DNA of 64,000 nt from NCBI GenBank assembly GCA_965203865.1, contig OZ241916.1, positions 2,852,001 to 2,916,000 of the forward strand, written 5' to 3'. This document shows positions 1 to 8,237 of this stretch, piece by piece. Every line of letters begins with the position of its first letter. Within the stretch, counting starts at the first letter, position 1. Made by a program: the position numbers and the translations under genes. The DNA comes from G965200765 sp965203865 (GTDB taxonomy: Bacteria > Pseudomonadota > Gammaproteobacteria > Arenicellales > JAJDZL01). The notes under the pieces were generated by a model. The model worked only from the letters and a program-made list of their open reading frames with translations. It was not told where the DNA came from and searched no databases.

Positions 1-603
1 TCGCTGGCCCAAGAGCAAAAGCCCGTTGGAATCACGCCAGACATTATGTCTGTGACTTTGAATATTGACGGCATGCAGCTGGATGTAATGCGAAACCAGG
101 ATAACAACGCGACTGTGAATCCAGCATTTGCAAAAACTTCCAGGCCGTGCCCACCGTTCTGCATTCAACCCTCTACACTCGCAATTGGTGTTGAAACAAT
201 CGGTGAAGTTGAACTAATCGACTACGCCAAACAAATGAATGTGGGAGATGAGGATATTATTGTGATTGACTCAAGAACTCCAGATTGGGTGGCCAGGGGT
301 ACTGTTCCGACAGCGATGAATGTTCCATGGACAAACTTGAATCCTGCCAAAGGAGCAACACCGCTGGAAATTGCTGAAATTCTTGAAGATGTCTTCAATG
401 TTACAGAAAGCGAAGGCTTGTTTGATTTTTCAAACTGCAGAACGGCTGTAATGTTTTGCAACGGCATGTGGTGCGGACAATCGCCAAACAATATCAAAAA
501 TTTGCTTCGACTGGGCTATCCGGCGCACAAGATCAAATGGTATCGCGGCGGTATGCAGGATTGGGAAATTCTCGGTTTGACAACAATCAAGCCAAACGCT
601 TAA
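1..603 (+). CDS. Secreted rhodanese-like domain protein (5' end cut off by window edge)
   Basis: The frame is open to the first base of the window, so the true start and signal peptide lie outside it; the first visible residues SLAQEQ look like the end of an exported protein's leader. An internal ATG at position 46 is a poor start because it would remove the N-terminal segment. The C-terminal half is a rhodanese fold: a DSRTPDWVARGTVPTAMNVP stretch followed by a cysteine loop MFCNGMWCGQSP and a KWYRGGMQDWE segment before the last strand. Rhodaneses of this type carry sulfur on the loop cysteine; two cysteines (C-x4-C) are present here, so the exact sulfur carrier is uncertain. An N-terminal CPPFC pair is also visible. 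The substrate cannot be told from sequence. Confidence 0.8.
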   Translation, partial: SLAQEQKPVGITPDIMSVTLNIDGMQLDVMRNQDNNATVNPAFAKTSRPCPPFCIQPSTLAIGVETIGEVELIDYAKQMNVGDEDIIVIDSRTPDWVARGTVPTAMNVPWTNLNPAKGATPLEIAEILEDVFNVTESEGLFDFSNCRTAVMFCNGMWCGQSPNNIKNLLRLGYPAHKIKWYRGGMQDWEILGLTTIKPNA

Positions 604-627
604 TCCTGTTTGAAATTTAAATATCTG

Positions 628-666
628 ATTCGCCTCGTCGTCACTGGCGATGAGGCGAATTCTTTT
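628..666 (+). terminator. Rho-independent terminator after the rhodanese gene
   Basis: Inverted repeat 628-640 / 648-660 (13 pairs including one G-T wobble, loop of 7) followed directly by TCTTTT. It sits between two convergent genes and could also stop transcription arriving from rluD, although the minus-strand side lacks a clear T run. Confidence 0.75.
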
Positions 667-670
667 CAGG

Positions 671-1615
671 TTAACTGCTGTCGGTCTTTAACAAAACTAC
701 AAGTTTGCGCAAGTCTTCCGGAAATCCGGCATGCCAATGCTTTCGCTCACCGCTGACTGGATGAGTAATTTCCAATCGTTCCGCATGCAACGCCTGTCTT
801 CGCAGCTCCCTTAATGAACGAATTAGTTCATCATTGGCACCGGCAGGAATTTTCACACGTCTCCCGTAGTCAGGGTCTCCAACAATCGGAAATCCGGCAT
901 ATCGAAGATGCACCCGAATTTGATGTGTACGTCCCGTGTCAAGACTCACTCGCACCAAAGTATGATTGCGATAGCGGGTAACAACCCGGTAATGGCTGAC
1001 CGCCGGCTTGCCTCGCCCGGCTGTCATTTGCCTTCGGGACCTGCGACTTCGTCCAACAGGAATATCAACTGTAGCGCCTGAAATGATTCGTCCTTCAACA
1101 ATTGCCAGGTATTCTCTTTTTATGGTTCGTGCCTTAAGCTGCCGTATCAAACTTAAACGGGCTACTTCAGTTTTTGCAACAGCGAGTAGTCCGGTTGTAT
1201 TCTTGTCCAGCCTGTGTACAATCCCCGCTCGCGGGAGAGTACCCAGTGTGGGAGCATGATGTAGCAGCGCATTCAGCATGGTACCATGTCGCACACCCGC
1301 ACCCGGGTGCACAACCAATCCTGCCGGCTTGTTCAACACCAGAATGTCTTCATCCTCGTATAGAATATCCAGCGGGATATTTTCCGCAACCCAAGCCGGG
1401 GGGCCTATATCTGGAAGACTGATGACTACTGATTCACCCCCTTTTACGGTGTAGCGTCGTGACAATGTCTGATTGTTTACAAGTATTCGTCCGGCATCCA
1501 GCCAAGACTGCAATGATGTCCGCGAGTGCTCTGGAAACATCGCTGCCAGTGCCTTGTCAAGACGAGCGCCCTGTAATTCAATCGGGATTTTTTCTGCAAT
1601 AGACTGTGAAACCAT
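671..1615 (-). CDS. rluD: 23S rRNA pseudouridine(1911/1915/1917) synthase RluD
   Basis: Converts uridines in helix 69 of 23S rRNA to pseudouridine, supporting late 50S maturation. The protein has 314 residues, close to the usual 320-330. An N-terminal S4 RNA-binding domain (about residues 13-75, with SLQSWLDAGRILVN) precedes the RsuA/RluD catalytic domain, whose signature GIVHRLDKNTTGLLAVAKT contains the catalytic aspartate. The GRTHQIRVHLRYAGFPIVGD segment is the second family hallmark. The gene is divergent from bamD, the standard gammaproteobacterial arrangement, with about 97 bp between the starts. RluD is favoured over RluA/RluC because of the S4 domain, length and neighbourhood. Confidence 0.93.
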   Translation of the reverse strand: MVSQSIAEKIPIELQGARLDKALAAMFPEHSRTSLQSWLDAGRILVNNQTLSRRYTVKGGESVVISLPDIGPPAWVAENIPLDILYEDEDILVLNKPAGLVVHPGAGVRHGTMLNALLHHAPTLGTLPRAGIVHRLDKNTTGLLAVAKTEVARLSLIRQLKARTIKREYLAIVEGRIISGATVDIPVGRSRRSRRQMTAGRGKPAVSHYRVVTRYRNHTLVRVSLDTGRTHQIRVHLRYAGFPIVGDPDYGRRVKIPAGANDELIRSLRELRRQALHAERLEITHPVSGERKHWHAGFPEDLRKLVVLLKTDSS

Positions 1616-1712
1616 TTTTACAATTCAGTTTCTGTTCGTACGCTATGGTCATCTGCATTTATAATTCATGGTTAGTTCACTATATTAATAACAATCTGGA
1701 TAGAATTTTGAA

Positions 1713-2519
1713 ATGAAATTTGTGCGAATTTTTCCTGCATTACTATTTTTGGTTATATTTGCTCTTGTCGGATGTGGCGGCAAATCTACAGATGACGAGC
1801 TGAAATCGGAACAAGAACTGTACGACGCAGCATTTAACGCTTTGAACAGAGGATTATACGAAACTGCAGTTGAAAACTACCAGGCACTGGAAAGAGTTTA
1901 TCCTTATGGGGAGTACTCTGCACAAGGTCAGCTGGAAATTGCATATGCCTATTACAAGATGAAGGAATCAGAACAAGCAGAAGCGGCGATTGACAAATTT
2001 ATCCAGTCATACCCTGAACATCCTCACATAGATTATGCCTATTATTTGAAAGGCCTTATAGTTCTGCCGATTCAAGCCCCGAAATTTCTTGAAGCTCTAT
2101 TTGTGTCGCAGGAAGAGTTCAGCGACCACGAGATTGAGGCGGCATATAACGCAGTTACAGCCTTTGAAGAAGTTGTCGCCCGCTTTCCATTTAGCGTGTA
2201 TGCTGATGCAGCACGACAAAATATAATAGACCTGATTAATGTTTTTGCTCGTCACGATATCAAGGTCGGCTATTACTATTTGAAACGCAAAGCCTATGTG
2301 GGTGCGGCCAACAGAGCCAAATCAGTCTTGGAGACATATAACACCTCTCCGCATACAGAACAGGCACTGGCAATTCTGATTTACGCTTACAACAAGATGG
2401 ATTTACCGGAACTGGAAGAGAGTTCAAGAACAGTATTGACATACAATTTCCCGGATAGCCGGTACTTGGATATTGAGGTTTCGGACTACCTTCGCTGCAG
2501 GTGCCTGTTTATCCGGTAG
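1713..2519 (+). CDS. bamD: Outer membrane protein assembly factor BamD (lipoprotein)
   Basis: Essential lipoprotein of the BAM complex, which inserts beta-barrel proteins into the outer membrane from its periplasmic face. A lipoprotein signal peptide ends in LVGCGG, giving a lipidated cysteine near residue 21. The rest is a run of TPR-like helices: LYDAAFNALNRGLYETAVENYQAL is the first, and KVGYYYLKRKAYVGAANRAKS is a typical late BamD repeat. The length of 268 residues is slightly above the 245 of E. coli. The last residues (LRCRCLFIR) do not look like a conserved BamD end, so the C-terminus may be altered; no continuation in another frame was recognised. It is divergent from rluD. Confidence 0.93.
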   Translation: MKFVRIFPALLFLVIFALVGCGGKSTDDELKSEQELYDAAFNALNRGLYETAVENYQALERVYPYGEYSAQGQLEIAYAYYKMKESEQAEAAIDKFIQSYPEHPHIDYAYYLKGLIVLPIQAPKFLEALFVSQEEFSDHEIEAAYNAVTAFEEVVARFPFSVYADAARQNIIDLINVFARHDIKVGYYYLKRKAYVGAANRAKSVLETYNTSPHTEQALAILIYAYNKMDLPELEESSRTVLTYNFPDSRYLDIEVSDYLRCRCLFIR

Positions 2520-2630
2520 TGCGGCACGAACAGTATTTCTATATTGCAGGCAAAAAAACTTCGGCAATAGCCGCTACCAGCGGCTTACGCGTTTTGGAGG
2601 TTCACCGAAAACTCAGGCATTTAGCTGTCG

Positions 2631-3095
2631 TCATTGTTCGCTTCCCAGAACTACTGAGTAATCATTTTCCAGTCCCCAGTTCAACTGGATTTCCCACCAT
2701 ATTTCATAAATTTCGTCGGGCCACAGGTTTTGTATCCATGCAAGGACACCTACGATTTCCTCGTTGGTAAGAATATCCCGAAACGGCGGCATGTTGCCTA
2801 GTCCTCCATAGGAGCCAGATTTTATCTGCTCAGCAAGAACTTGAAACGAGTGATGCCATGTATGTGCCGTGCCATTCAAAGGCGGCGGCGGGAACATGCC
2901 ATTCGAGTAGCGTTGCCCCCAGTTTGGCGTAGCTTCTCCCTTCGAACCATGGCAGACCGCGCAATAATCTTTGTATACCTTCTGCCCCAATTGAATTTGC
3001 TTTTCGCTATACCAACGCTCGGTCGCATCAACATGGGTTGACTGCATTAGTACTGCAATAAAAAACAGACTATGAACTACAATTGCTTTGATCAT
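2631..3095 (-). CDS. Exported c-type cytochrome (copy 1)
   Basis: Monoheme class I cytochrome c, probably periplasmic. The 154-residue precursor has a cleavable signal peptide (about residues 1-24, ending in VDA), a heme-binding CAVCH motif near residue 45 and a downstream NMPPF that can supply the axial methionine. A PPPPLNGTAHTWHH segment lies between them. It is closely similar in plan and motifs to the next gene on the same strand (3337-3774), so the two arose by tandem duplication; this copy has a longer C-terminal tail. It follows bamD convergently. The electron partner is unknown. Confidence 0.85.
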   Translation of the reverse strand: MIKAIVVHSLFFIAVLMQSTHVDATERWYSEKQIQLGQKVYKDYCAVCHGSKGEATPNWGQRYSNGMFPPPPLNGTAHTWHHSFQVLAEQIKSGSYGGLGNMPPFRDILTNEEIVGVLAWIQNLWPDEIYEIWWEIQLNWGLENDYSVVLGSEQ

Positions 3096-3336
3096 AAACT
3101 TGCTTCAAAAATTCACGCATGTGAGATACGATACTATTGGAAGAAATTTTAAACGAAATTGGCAAAAAAGATCATTGACAGTGAATTTTTAAAAGAAAAA
3201 ATACAAGCCTGCACCACAATTGGGGAAACGCATACGGCGACAATTGAATAAATGATCAAAGGGGTTATTCTTCATTACCGGGAGTACAGCAAGAAAAATC
3301 CGCACTTTTAGTCAATCAAGCGTAATTTTTCTGTCG

Positions 3337-3774
3337 CTATTGCTGCGATGAGCGTTGCTGAATGTCCCACCAAACGGTATATATCTCATCTGGCCAGAGG
3401 CTTTGTATCCAGGCGAGAACATCAATGATATCCTCATCGGAAAGCTGGTCCTGAAACGCCGGCATATTGCCACCTCCTCCAGGAGAGCCGAACTTTATCT
3501 GGTAAGCCAGAATACGGAACGGATGGTGCCACGTGTGTGCTGTGCCATTCAGCGGAGGCGGCGGAAACGTTCCGTCAGAGTTACGCTCTTTCCAGTTGGG
3601 TATAGATTCACCGTTTGCACCATGACATTGTGCGCAATGTTGCGCGTAAATTTTTTCCCCTTTTTGAACTCTTTGCACATCATACCAGCGGTCAGTTTTA
3701 TCGGCACTAGCCAAGGGCAGAACAAGCGACACAATAATGCAGATGCAAGCGGTAGCGAATAATTTGTGTTTCAA
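3337..3774 (-). CDS. Exported c-type cytochrome (copy 2, tandem paralogue)
   Basis: 145-residue monoheme cytochrome c with a signal peptide (about 1-24, ending LASA), heme motif CAQCH and candidate axial methionine in NMPAF. It shares with copy 1 the sequences FPPPPLNGTAHTWHH, GNMP and IQSLWPDEIY, hence a recent tandem duplicate. The start codon is TTG. About 240 bp without other signals separates the copies, so they may be transcribed separately. A role as a soluble electron carrier is likely, but no oxidase or reductase gene lies nearby. Confidence 0.85.
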   Translation of the reverse strand: MKHKLFATACICIIVSLVLPLASADKTDRWYDVQRVQKGEKIYAQHCAQCHGANGESIPNWKERNSDGTFPPPPLNGTAHTWHHPFRILAYQIKFGSPGGGGNMPAFQDQLSDEDIIDVLAWIQSLWPDEIYTVWWDIQQRSSQQ

Positions 3775-3882
3775 TTTTTCAGCCTTTTAGTAATTCACAG
3801 TTTTAAACAAAAATTGAATTGTCTTCACGAATCAGTCCTGCACCGAATTTTATACGATTGAACAATTGCCGTCACAGTTATG

Positions 3883-5505
3883 TTAGTACTTGTTGGTAAT
3901 TGGATAGCGCCTGTCTTTTCCAAATGCCTTCGGTGTGATTCTGACTCCTGGCGCCGCCTGGCGACGCTTGTATTCATTCCGGTTCACCATGGAAACAACT
4001 CGCTCTACAACTGCTTTGTCAAAGCCAGCAGCAATCAGTTCATCTGTCGACTTCTCCTTTTCAACATATTCTTTTAATATCGCATCCAGCAAATCGTATG
4101 GCGGCAATGTATCGTCGTCTCGCTGGTTATCAGCCAATTCTGCTGTTGGCGGTCGTGTAAAAACGCGCTCTGGAATTACAGCGCCATAAACTTTGTTGCG
4201 ATATCTAGCCAGTTCATACACCATAGTTTTGGGAACATCCTTAATCGCTGAAAACCCCCCTGCCATGTCTCCGTACAAGGTTGCGTACCCTACCGCCACT
4301 TCACTTTTGTTCCCGGTTGTAATCACAATCCTGTTCTTCTTGTTCGAAATGGCCATCAGTATTATACCGCGGCATCGTGCCTGGATATTCTCTTCCGTGG
4401 TGTCTGCATCCCTTCCTTCAAAAACAGGCTCCAACTGCTTCATTACCGATTCAAAAATGGGTTCAATGGATATAACCGTCCATGCGACACCAAGTTTATC
4501 TGCTTCTTCCCTGGCATCTTCTATACTCATGCTGTGCGTGTACCTGGAGGGCATCAGTATGGCTTCAACATTCTCCTTGCCCACAGCATCAGCAACCACT
4601 GCCAAAGTCAATGCCGAGTCAATTCCGCCGGACAAACCCACCACGGCACCGCTGAATCCGTTTTTTCGTATGTAGTCGGCAACTCCCAGCCGAATTGCTT
4701 CGTACACACCTGCAACACCTTCGGGAGATTTTTCAATTTCTCCTGCCCGGGGTTCAATCGGCTCCCCGCGGTCAAACATCGCTCGAAAAATTTCTTCGCG
4801 AAAAAAAGGCCCGCGTACCACTGTTTTGCCTCGCGAATCAGTAACCAGTGAACCACCATCAAATACCAACTCGTCCTGACCCCCTACAAGATTGACATAA
4901 ACAATAGGAACACTGTTTTTTTGGGAACGCGAGGACACCACCTGTGTTTCACGGTGCAGCGGCTTGTTCAAATCGAACGGAGAACCGTTCAGATTCAGTA
5001 TCAGTTTGGCACCATCCCTGACCGAGTTTTCAACCGGACCGTAGTCCCAAATGTCTTCGCAAATTGTGATGCCAACACAGATGCCCTCGATTTCATATAT
5101 ACAAGTATCGCTTCCTGGTTTGAAGTATCTTTTTTCGTCAAATACTCCATAGTTTGGCAAGTGGCACTTTCGGTAGACTGCTACTGTTCGACCATCCTTG
5201 ATTATTGAAGCTGCGTTAAAAAGTTGCCCGTTTTCCTGTAGCGGATGGCCTACCACCATTGCTATGCCGTTGACTTTGGCTGCAATAGATTCAACTGCCT
5301 GCTCGGCATCGCGTTGAAAAGATTTGCGAAGAAGCAAATCCTCAGGGGGGTAGCCAGTAACTGACAGCTCGGGAAATACAACGATGCGACAGTCCAGCTT
5401 GTCTCTGGCATAGACTGCGGCATCAACAATTTTTTCCTGATTCCCGTGCAAATCCCCCACAATGAGATTTAATTGCGCAATCGCAACACCAATTTCTGAC
5501 AACAT
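3883..5505 (-). CDS. nadE: Glutamine-dependent NAD+ synthetase
   Basis: Makes NAD+ from deamido-NAD+, ATP and glutamine, the last step of NAD synthesis. Residues about 1-260 are a nitrilase-type glutaminase with the expected Glu (VFPELSVTGYPP), Lys (KCHLPNYGVFDEKRYF) and nucleophile Cys (ITICEDIWDYG). Residues about 265-540 are the synthetase domain with the PP-loop VGLSGGIDSALT and the TGNKSEVAVGYATLYGD substrate loop. The length of 540 is standard for the two-domain bacterial enzyme. ATG start at 5505. It is divergent from the gene at 5561, with 55 bp between them for both promoters. Confidence 0.95.
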   Translation of the reverse strand: MLSEIGVAIAQLNLIVGDLHGNQEKIVDAAVYARDKLDCRIVVFPELSVTGYPPEDLLLRKSFQRDAEQAVESIAAKVNGIAMVVGHPLQENGQLFNAASIIKDGRTVAVYRKCHLPNYGVFDEKRYFKPGSDTCIYEIEGICVGITICEDIWDYGPVENSVRDGAKLILNLNGSPFDLNKPLHRETQVVSSRSQKNSVPIVYVNLVGGQDELVFDGGSLVTDSRGKTVVRGPFFREEIFRAMFDRGEPIEPRAGEIEKSPEGVAGVYEAIRLGVADYIRKNGFSGAVVGLSGGIDSALTLAVVADAVGKENVEAILMPSRYTHSMSIEDAREEADKLGVAWTVISIEPIFESVMKQLEPVFEGRDADTTEENIQARCRGIILMAISNKKNRIVITTGNKSEVAVGYATLYGDMAGGFSAIKDVPKTMVYELARYRNKVYGAVIPERVFTRPPTAELADNQRDDDTLPPYDLLDAILKEYVEKEKSTDELIAAGFDKAVVERVVSMVNRNEYKRRQAAPGVRITPKAFGKDRRYPITNKY

Positions 5506-5560
5506 CTATATATACTCTTATCTATATGCTCGTGAGAGATTATCGTAATTTTCGTGACCC

Positions 5561-6757
5561 GTGAAAACCAATTCAACAAAGAGAAACCAGAAAGTACTGC
5601 CTACAGGCCAGTTTCAGGCGACAGTATTCAACTCGATTGACAAAGTGAACGAGTCGGACTGGAACTCGTGCATTTCGCCAGACTACCCTTTTCTTCGCCA
5701 TGAGTTTCTCAGGGCTCTTGAAACAACCGGTTGCGTCTCCAACAACTCTGGTTGGGTTCCTTGCCACATTTTAATACGAAATCCAGCAATAAGTCCCAAT
5801 GTGATAGGGGCAATGCCCATGTATCTAAAAACACATTCATGGGGAGAGTTCATATTTGACTGGATTTGGGCAGATGCCTACCAGCGAAGCGGCTATTCCT
5901 ACTACCCCAAACTCATTGTTCAGTCACCCTTTACACCACTCACAAGTCCAAAGCTGCTAGTTGCGCCGGGCTACGATTCAACCGCGACCCGCCGCGCACT
6001 GATTGCTACGGCGGCGGAGGCACTGAATCAATTTGAAGTTTCATCAATTCATATGCTATTCACCACGCCCGAAGAAGCCAGCCTGTTGAAAGAAAGCGGG
6101 TTTCACTCTCGCACTGGAACAGTTGAATTTGTCTGGCGCAATCGACACTACACCAGCATGGAAGAATTTCTAGCCAGCCTCTCTTCAAAAAAGCGTAAAA
6201 ATATTCGTCAAGAACGTAATCTGGTAAATCGCCAGGGAATTTCAGTAGAAGTAGTGTCGGGAGAAGAAATTAAAGCAAAGCATTGGCGGGCACTGGAAAA
6301 TTTCTACATCTGTACTGTTGAAAAATACGGCTCCATAAAGTATCTCACGCATGAATTCTTTCGAACAGTAGGGCAATCCATGCCTGATAGTATCGTCCTG
6401 TTTCTGGCAAAAAAGAATGGACAATACATTGGCGGGTCCGTTTGCCTGCAAGGACTGGAATCCCTGTATGGCCGGTACTGGGGAGCAATCGGGGAATTTC
6501 GCGCCCTGCATTTCGAAGTATGCTACTACAGTGCAATTGAGTATTGTATTGAGCAAGGGCTCTCGCAATACAATGTTGGCGTTCAGGGTGAACACAAGCT
6601 AAATCGCGGATTTCTGCCCGAACTTACTTATTCCGCACACAAATTTGCAAATTCTGAATTTGGCCAGCAAATCCAGAATTACATTGAACGGGAAGCTAAT
6701 CAGGTAAAAGAATATCAAATGGCTCTTTCTTCCAAATCGCCTTACAAGGAATGCTGA
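5561..6757 (+). CDS. FemAB/GNAT-like N-acyltransferase (COG3146 type)
   Basis: 398 residues with a GTG start. The protein resembles the GNAT-fold family labelled peptidoglycan biosynthesis/recognition (PF04339, COG3146): ISPDYPFLRHEFLRALE at the N-terminus, a long central SSKKRKNIRQERN basic motif near residue 210, and a C-terminal LSQYNVGVQGEHKLNRGF stretch typical of the family. Members are cytosolic and their substrate is not established; acyl transfer to an amine is inferred from the fold only. The stop overlaps the first possible aat start, so the two genes are very probably co-transcribed, an arrangement common in proteobacteria. Confidence 0.82.
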   Translation: MKTNSTKRNQKVLPTGQFQATVFNSIDKVNESDWNSCISPDYPFLRHEFLRALETTGCVSNNSGWVPCHILIRNPAISPNVIGAMPMYLKTHSWGEFIFDWIWADAYQRSGYSYYPKLIVQSPFTPLTSPKLLVAPGYDSTATRRALIATAAEALNQFEVSSIHMLFTTPEEASLLKESGFHSRTGTVEFVWRNRHYTSMEEFLASLSSKKRKNIRQERNLVNRQGISVEVVSGEEIKAKHWRALENFYICTVEKYGSIKYLTHEFFRTVGQSMPDSIVLFLAKKNGQYIGGSVCLQGLESLYGRYWGAIGEFRALHFEVCYYSAIEYCIEQGLSQYNVGVQGEHKLNRGFLPELTYSAHKFANSEFGQQIQNYIEREANQVKEYQMALSSKSPYKEC

Positions 6758-6759
6758 GC

Positions 6760-7461
6760 ATGCGAATTCTTGACTCCCGGTCATCTGCGTGCGGGTTTCC
6801 TCCTCCGAGCGAAGCCACAGAAGACGGTTTGATAGCGGTTGGCGGCGATTTGTCTTGCGAACGTCTGCTAGATGCATACAAGAACGGAATTTTTCCATGG
6901 TATGGACCTGAGGGTCCTATACTTTGGTGGCATCCCAGAAAACGACTAGTGATGTATCCAGATGACCTTAAAGTATCGCGAAGCTTGAGAAAAAGTATAA
7001 GTAACAAAGGCTTTACTACAACTTACGACCAGTGCTTCCGACAAGTGGTGGAGTATTGTGCAACAGCAAAGCGCCAAGAGCGATATACAGGAACCTGGAT
7101 TACCAATAGCATGAGTCGGGCATACAATGAACTGCATAAAAAAGGCTTCGCTCATTCGATTGAAATTTGGCTGAATAGCAAACTGGTAGGCGGGCTGTAT
7201 GGGGTTGCTATCGGTTCAATGTTTTTTGGAGAAAGCATGTTCAGCCTTGAACGCGACAGTTCGAAGGTCGCCCTGTACCATCTAACACAGTTACTGAAAC
7301 AATGGGACTATGTGCTGATTGATTGTCAAGTTCCGTCAGACCATTTGATTTCTCTTGGGGCAAAGTTGCTGGAACGCGAGAAGTTCATGGCAATCCTGAA
7401 ACAAGCATTGAAGAAGGAGCAATCGCCCAAGGCATGGAAATTTACAAACCTATTGACTTGA
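6760..7461 (+). CDS. aat: Leucyl/phenylalanyl-tRNA-protein transferase
   Basis: Transfers Leu or Phe from charged tRNA to proteins with N-terminal Lys or Arg, marking them for ClpS/ClpAP (bacterial N-end rule). Diagnostic segments are GLIAVGGDLS, NGIFPWY, GPILWWHPRKRLV, TGTWITNSM and GESMFS. I start at ATG 6760 (MRILDSRSS, 233 residues) rather than ATG 6751 because AAGGA at 6746-6750 is about 9 bases from 6760 but touches 6751, and because the distance to the FPPP motif then matches E. coli Aat. Coupled to the preceding acyltransferase gene. Confidence 0.94.
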   Translation: MRILDSRSSACGFPPPSEATEDGLIAVGGDLSCERLLDAYKNGIFPWYGPEGPILWWHPRKRLVMYPDDLKVSRSLRKSISNKGFTTTYDQCFRQVVEYCATAKRQERYTGTWITNSMSRAYNELHKKGFAHSIEIWLNSKLVGGLYGVAIGSMFFGESMFSLERDSSKVALYHLTQLLKQWDYVLIDCQVPSDHLISLGAKLLEREKFMAILKQALKKEQSPKAWKFTNLLT

Positions 7462-7480
7462 ATTTACATATAGTGTAAAT
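7462..7480. promoter_or_regulatory. Inverted repeat ATTTACA-N5-TGTAAAT, possible operator
   Basis: Perfect 7-bp arms around a 5-bp spacer just after the aat stop and about 150 bp before the LysM gene. There is no T run, so it is not a typical terminator. The geometry and arm sequence resemble the 7-5-7 repeat at 17026-17044. A TATACT hexamer at 7490-7495 could be a -10 box. Function inferred only. Confidence 0.3.
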
Positions 7481-7626
7481 ACTATTGTGTATACTTTGGT
7501 TTATGTATATGGAAATTAGGAGTTCCGAGTATCGGTTAAACTGATACAATTATCATTTTAATGAAACTAGTTTAAAAAGAGTAAATCAGCGATTTGCCGA
7601 ATAAGTTATCCAACAGGAAAAAATGT

Positions 7627-8085
7627 ATGAACATACGAGCGTCTATACCAAATATCAATAAGCCGTTTGCGGTTTTGATCGTAATTCTAGTTTTTGGACT
7701 TAGCGCCTGCTGCCCGCCAAAAGCGAAACAGATGGAGGAGCCCGTAATGGAAACAACGGACTCTATGCCTGAACTACCGCCCGCCAATGAGGTTTCTGTT
7801 ATGGCGAGCGACGATGTTCACATTGTAGTAGCCGGCCAGAGTTTGTGGAGAATTTCTGAAATGCCGTCGATTTACAACGACCCATATCGCTGGCCGCTTA
7901 TATATGCGCGGAACAAGGACATTGAAGATGCAGATCTGATTTATCCGGGTCAGCGATTGTCGATTCGAAGGGATTTGATGCGAACTGAGATTGATGCAGC
8001 TGTTATGCATGCAAGAAATCGAGGAGCTTGGTCTATTGGCGCAATTGAAGAAACGGACCTTGTGTACCGCGCGAGCACAATGTAA
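7627..8085 (+). CDS. LysM-domain lipoprotein
   Basis: About 152 residues. The ATG at 7627 has AGGAA upstream at 7615-7619 and begins a normal lipoprotein signal peptide; a TTG 33 bases further upstream in the same frame is less likely. The lipobox is FGLSAC. One LysM module follows (HIVVAGQSLWRISEMPSIY through DLIYPGQRLSI), which in this family binds the glycan chain of peptidoglycan. It probably sits in the outer membrane facing the cell wall. The gene is followed by a strong terminator and looks monocistronic. The slt gene downstream also acts on peptidoglycan. Confidence 0.82.
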   Translation: MNIRASIPNINKPFAVLIVILVFGLSACCPPKAKQMEEPVMETTDSMPELPPANEVSVMASDDVHIVVAGQSLWRISEMPSIYNDPYRWPLIYARNKDIEDADLIYPGQRLSIRRDLMRTEIDAAVMHARNRGAWSIGAIEETDLVYRASTM

Positions 8086-8145
8086 CTCGATGAAGTTCGC
8101 TCCGTTAATCTATTCAGATTAAGCAGTTTAAAAAGTCATATTGCC

Positions 8146-8186
8146 GCACCCGTCGTCTTAAGCATCGACGACGGGTGCTATTTTTA
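8146..8186 (+). terminator. Strong rho-independent terminator after the LysM gene
   Basis: Perfect 12-bp stem, GCACCCGTCGTC at 8146-8157 pairing with 8167-8178, loop of 9, then TATTTTTAG and more T-rich sequence. It overlaps the most 5' GTG of the slt frame (8175), which argues that slt starts further downstream. Confidence 0.85.
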
Positions 8187-8237
8187 GTTTTGCTGTGCCA
8201 AATCCCCTCTATTTTCAGATTCTTGTCTGCAAATACT

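Noticed and set aside
2501..2770. ORFs downstream of bamD as a missing BamD C-terminus
   Set aside because: No resemblance to BamD in any frame; they overlap the convergent cytochrome gene.
8175..8237. Longest 5' extension of slt
   Set aside because: It would start inside the strong terminator of the LysM gene.
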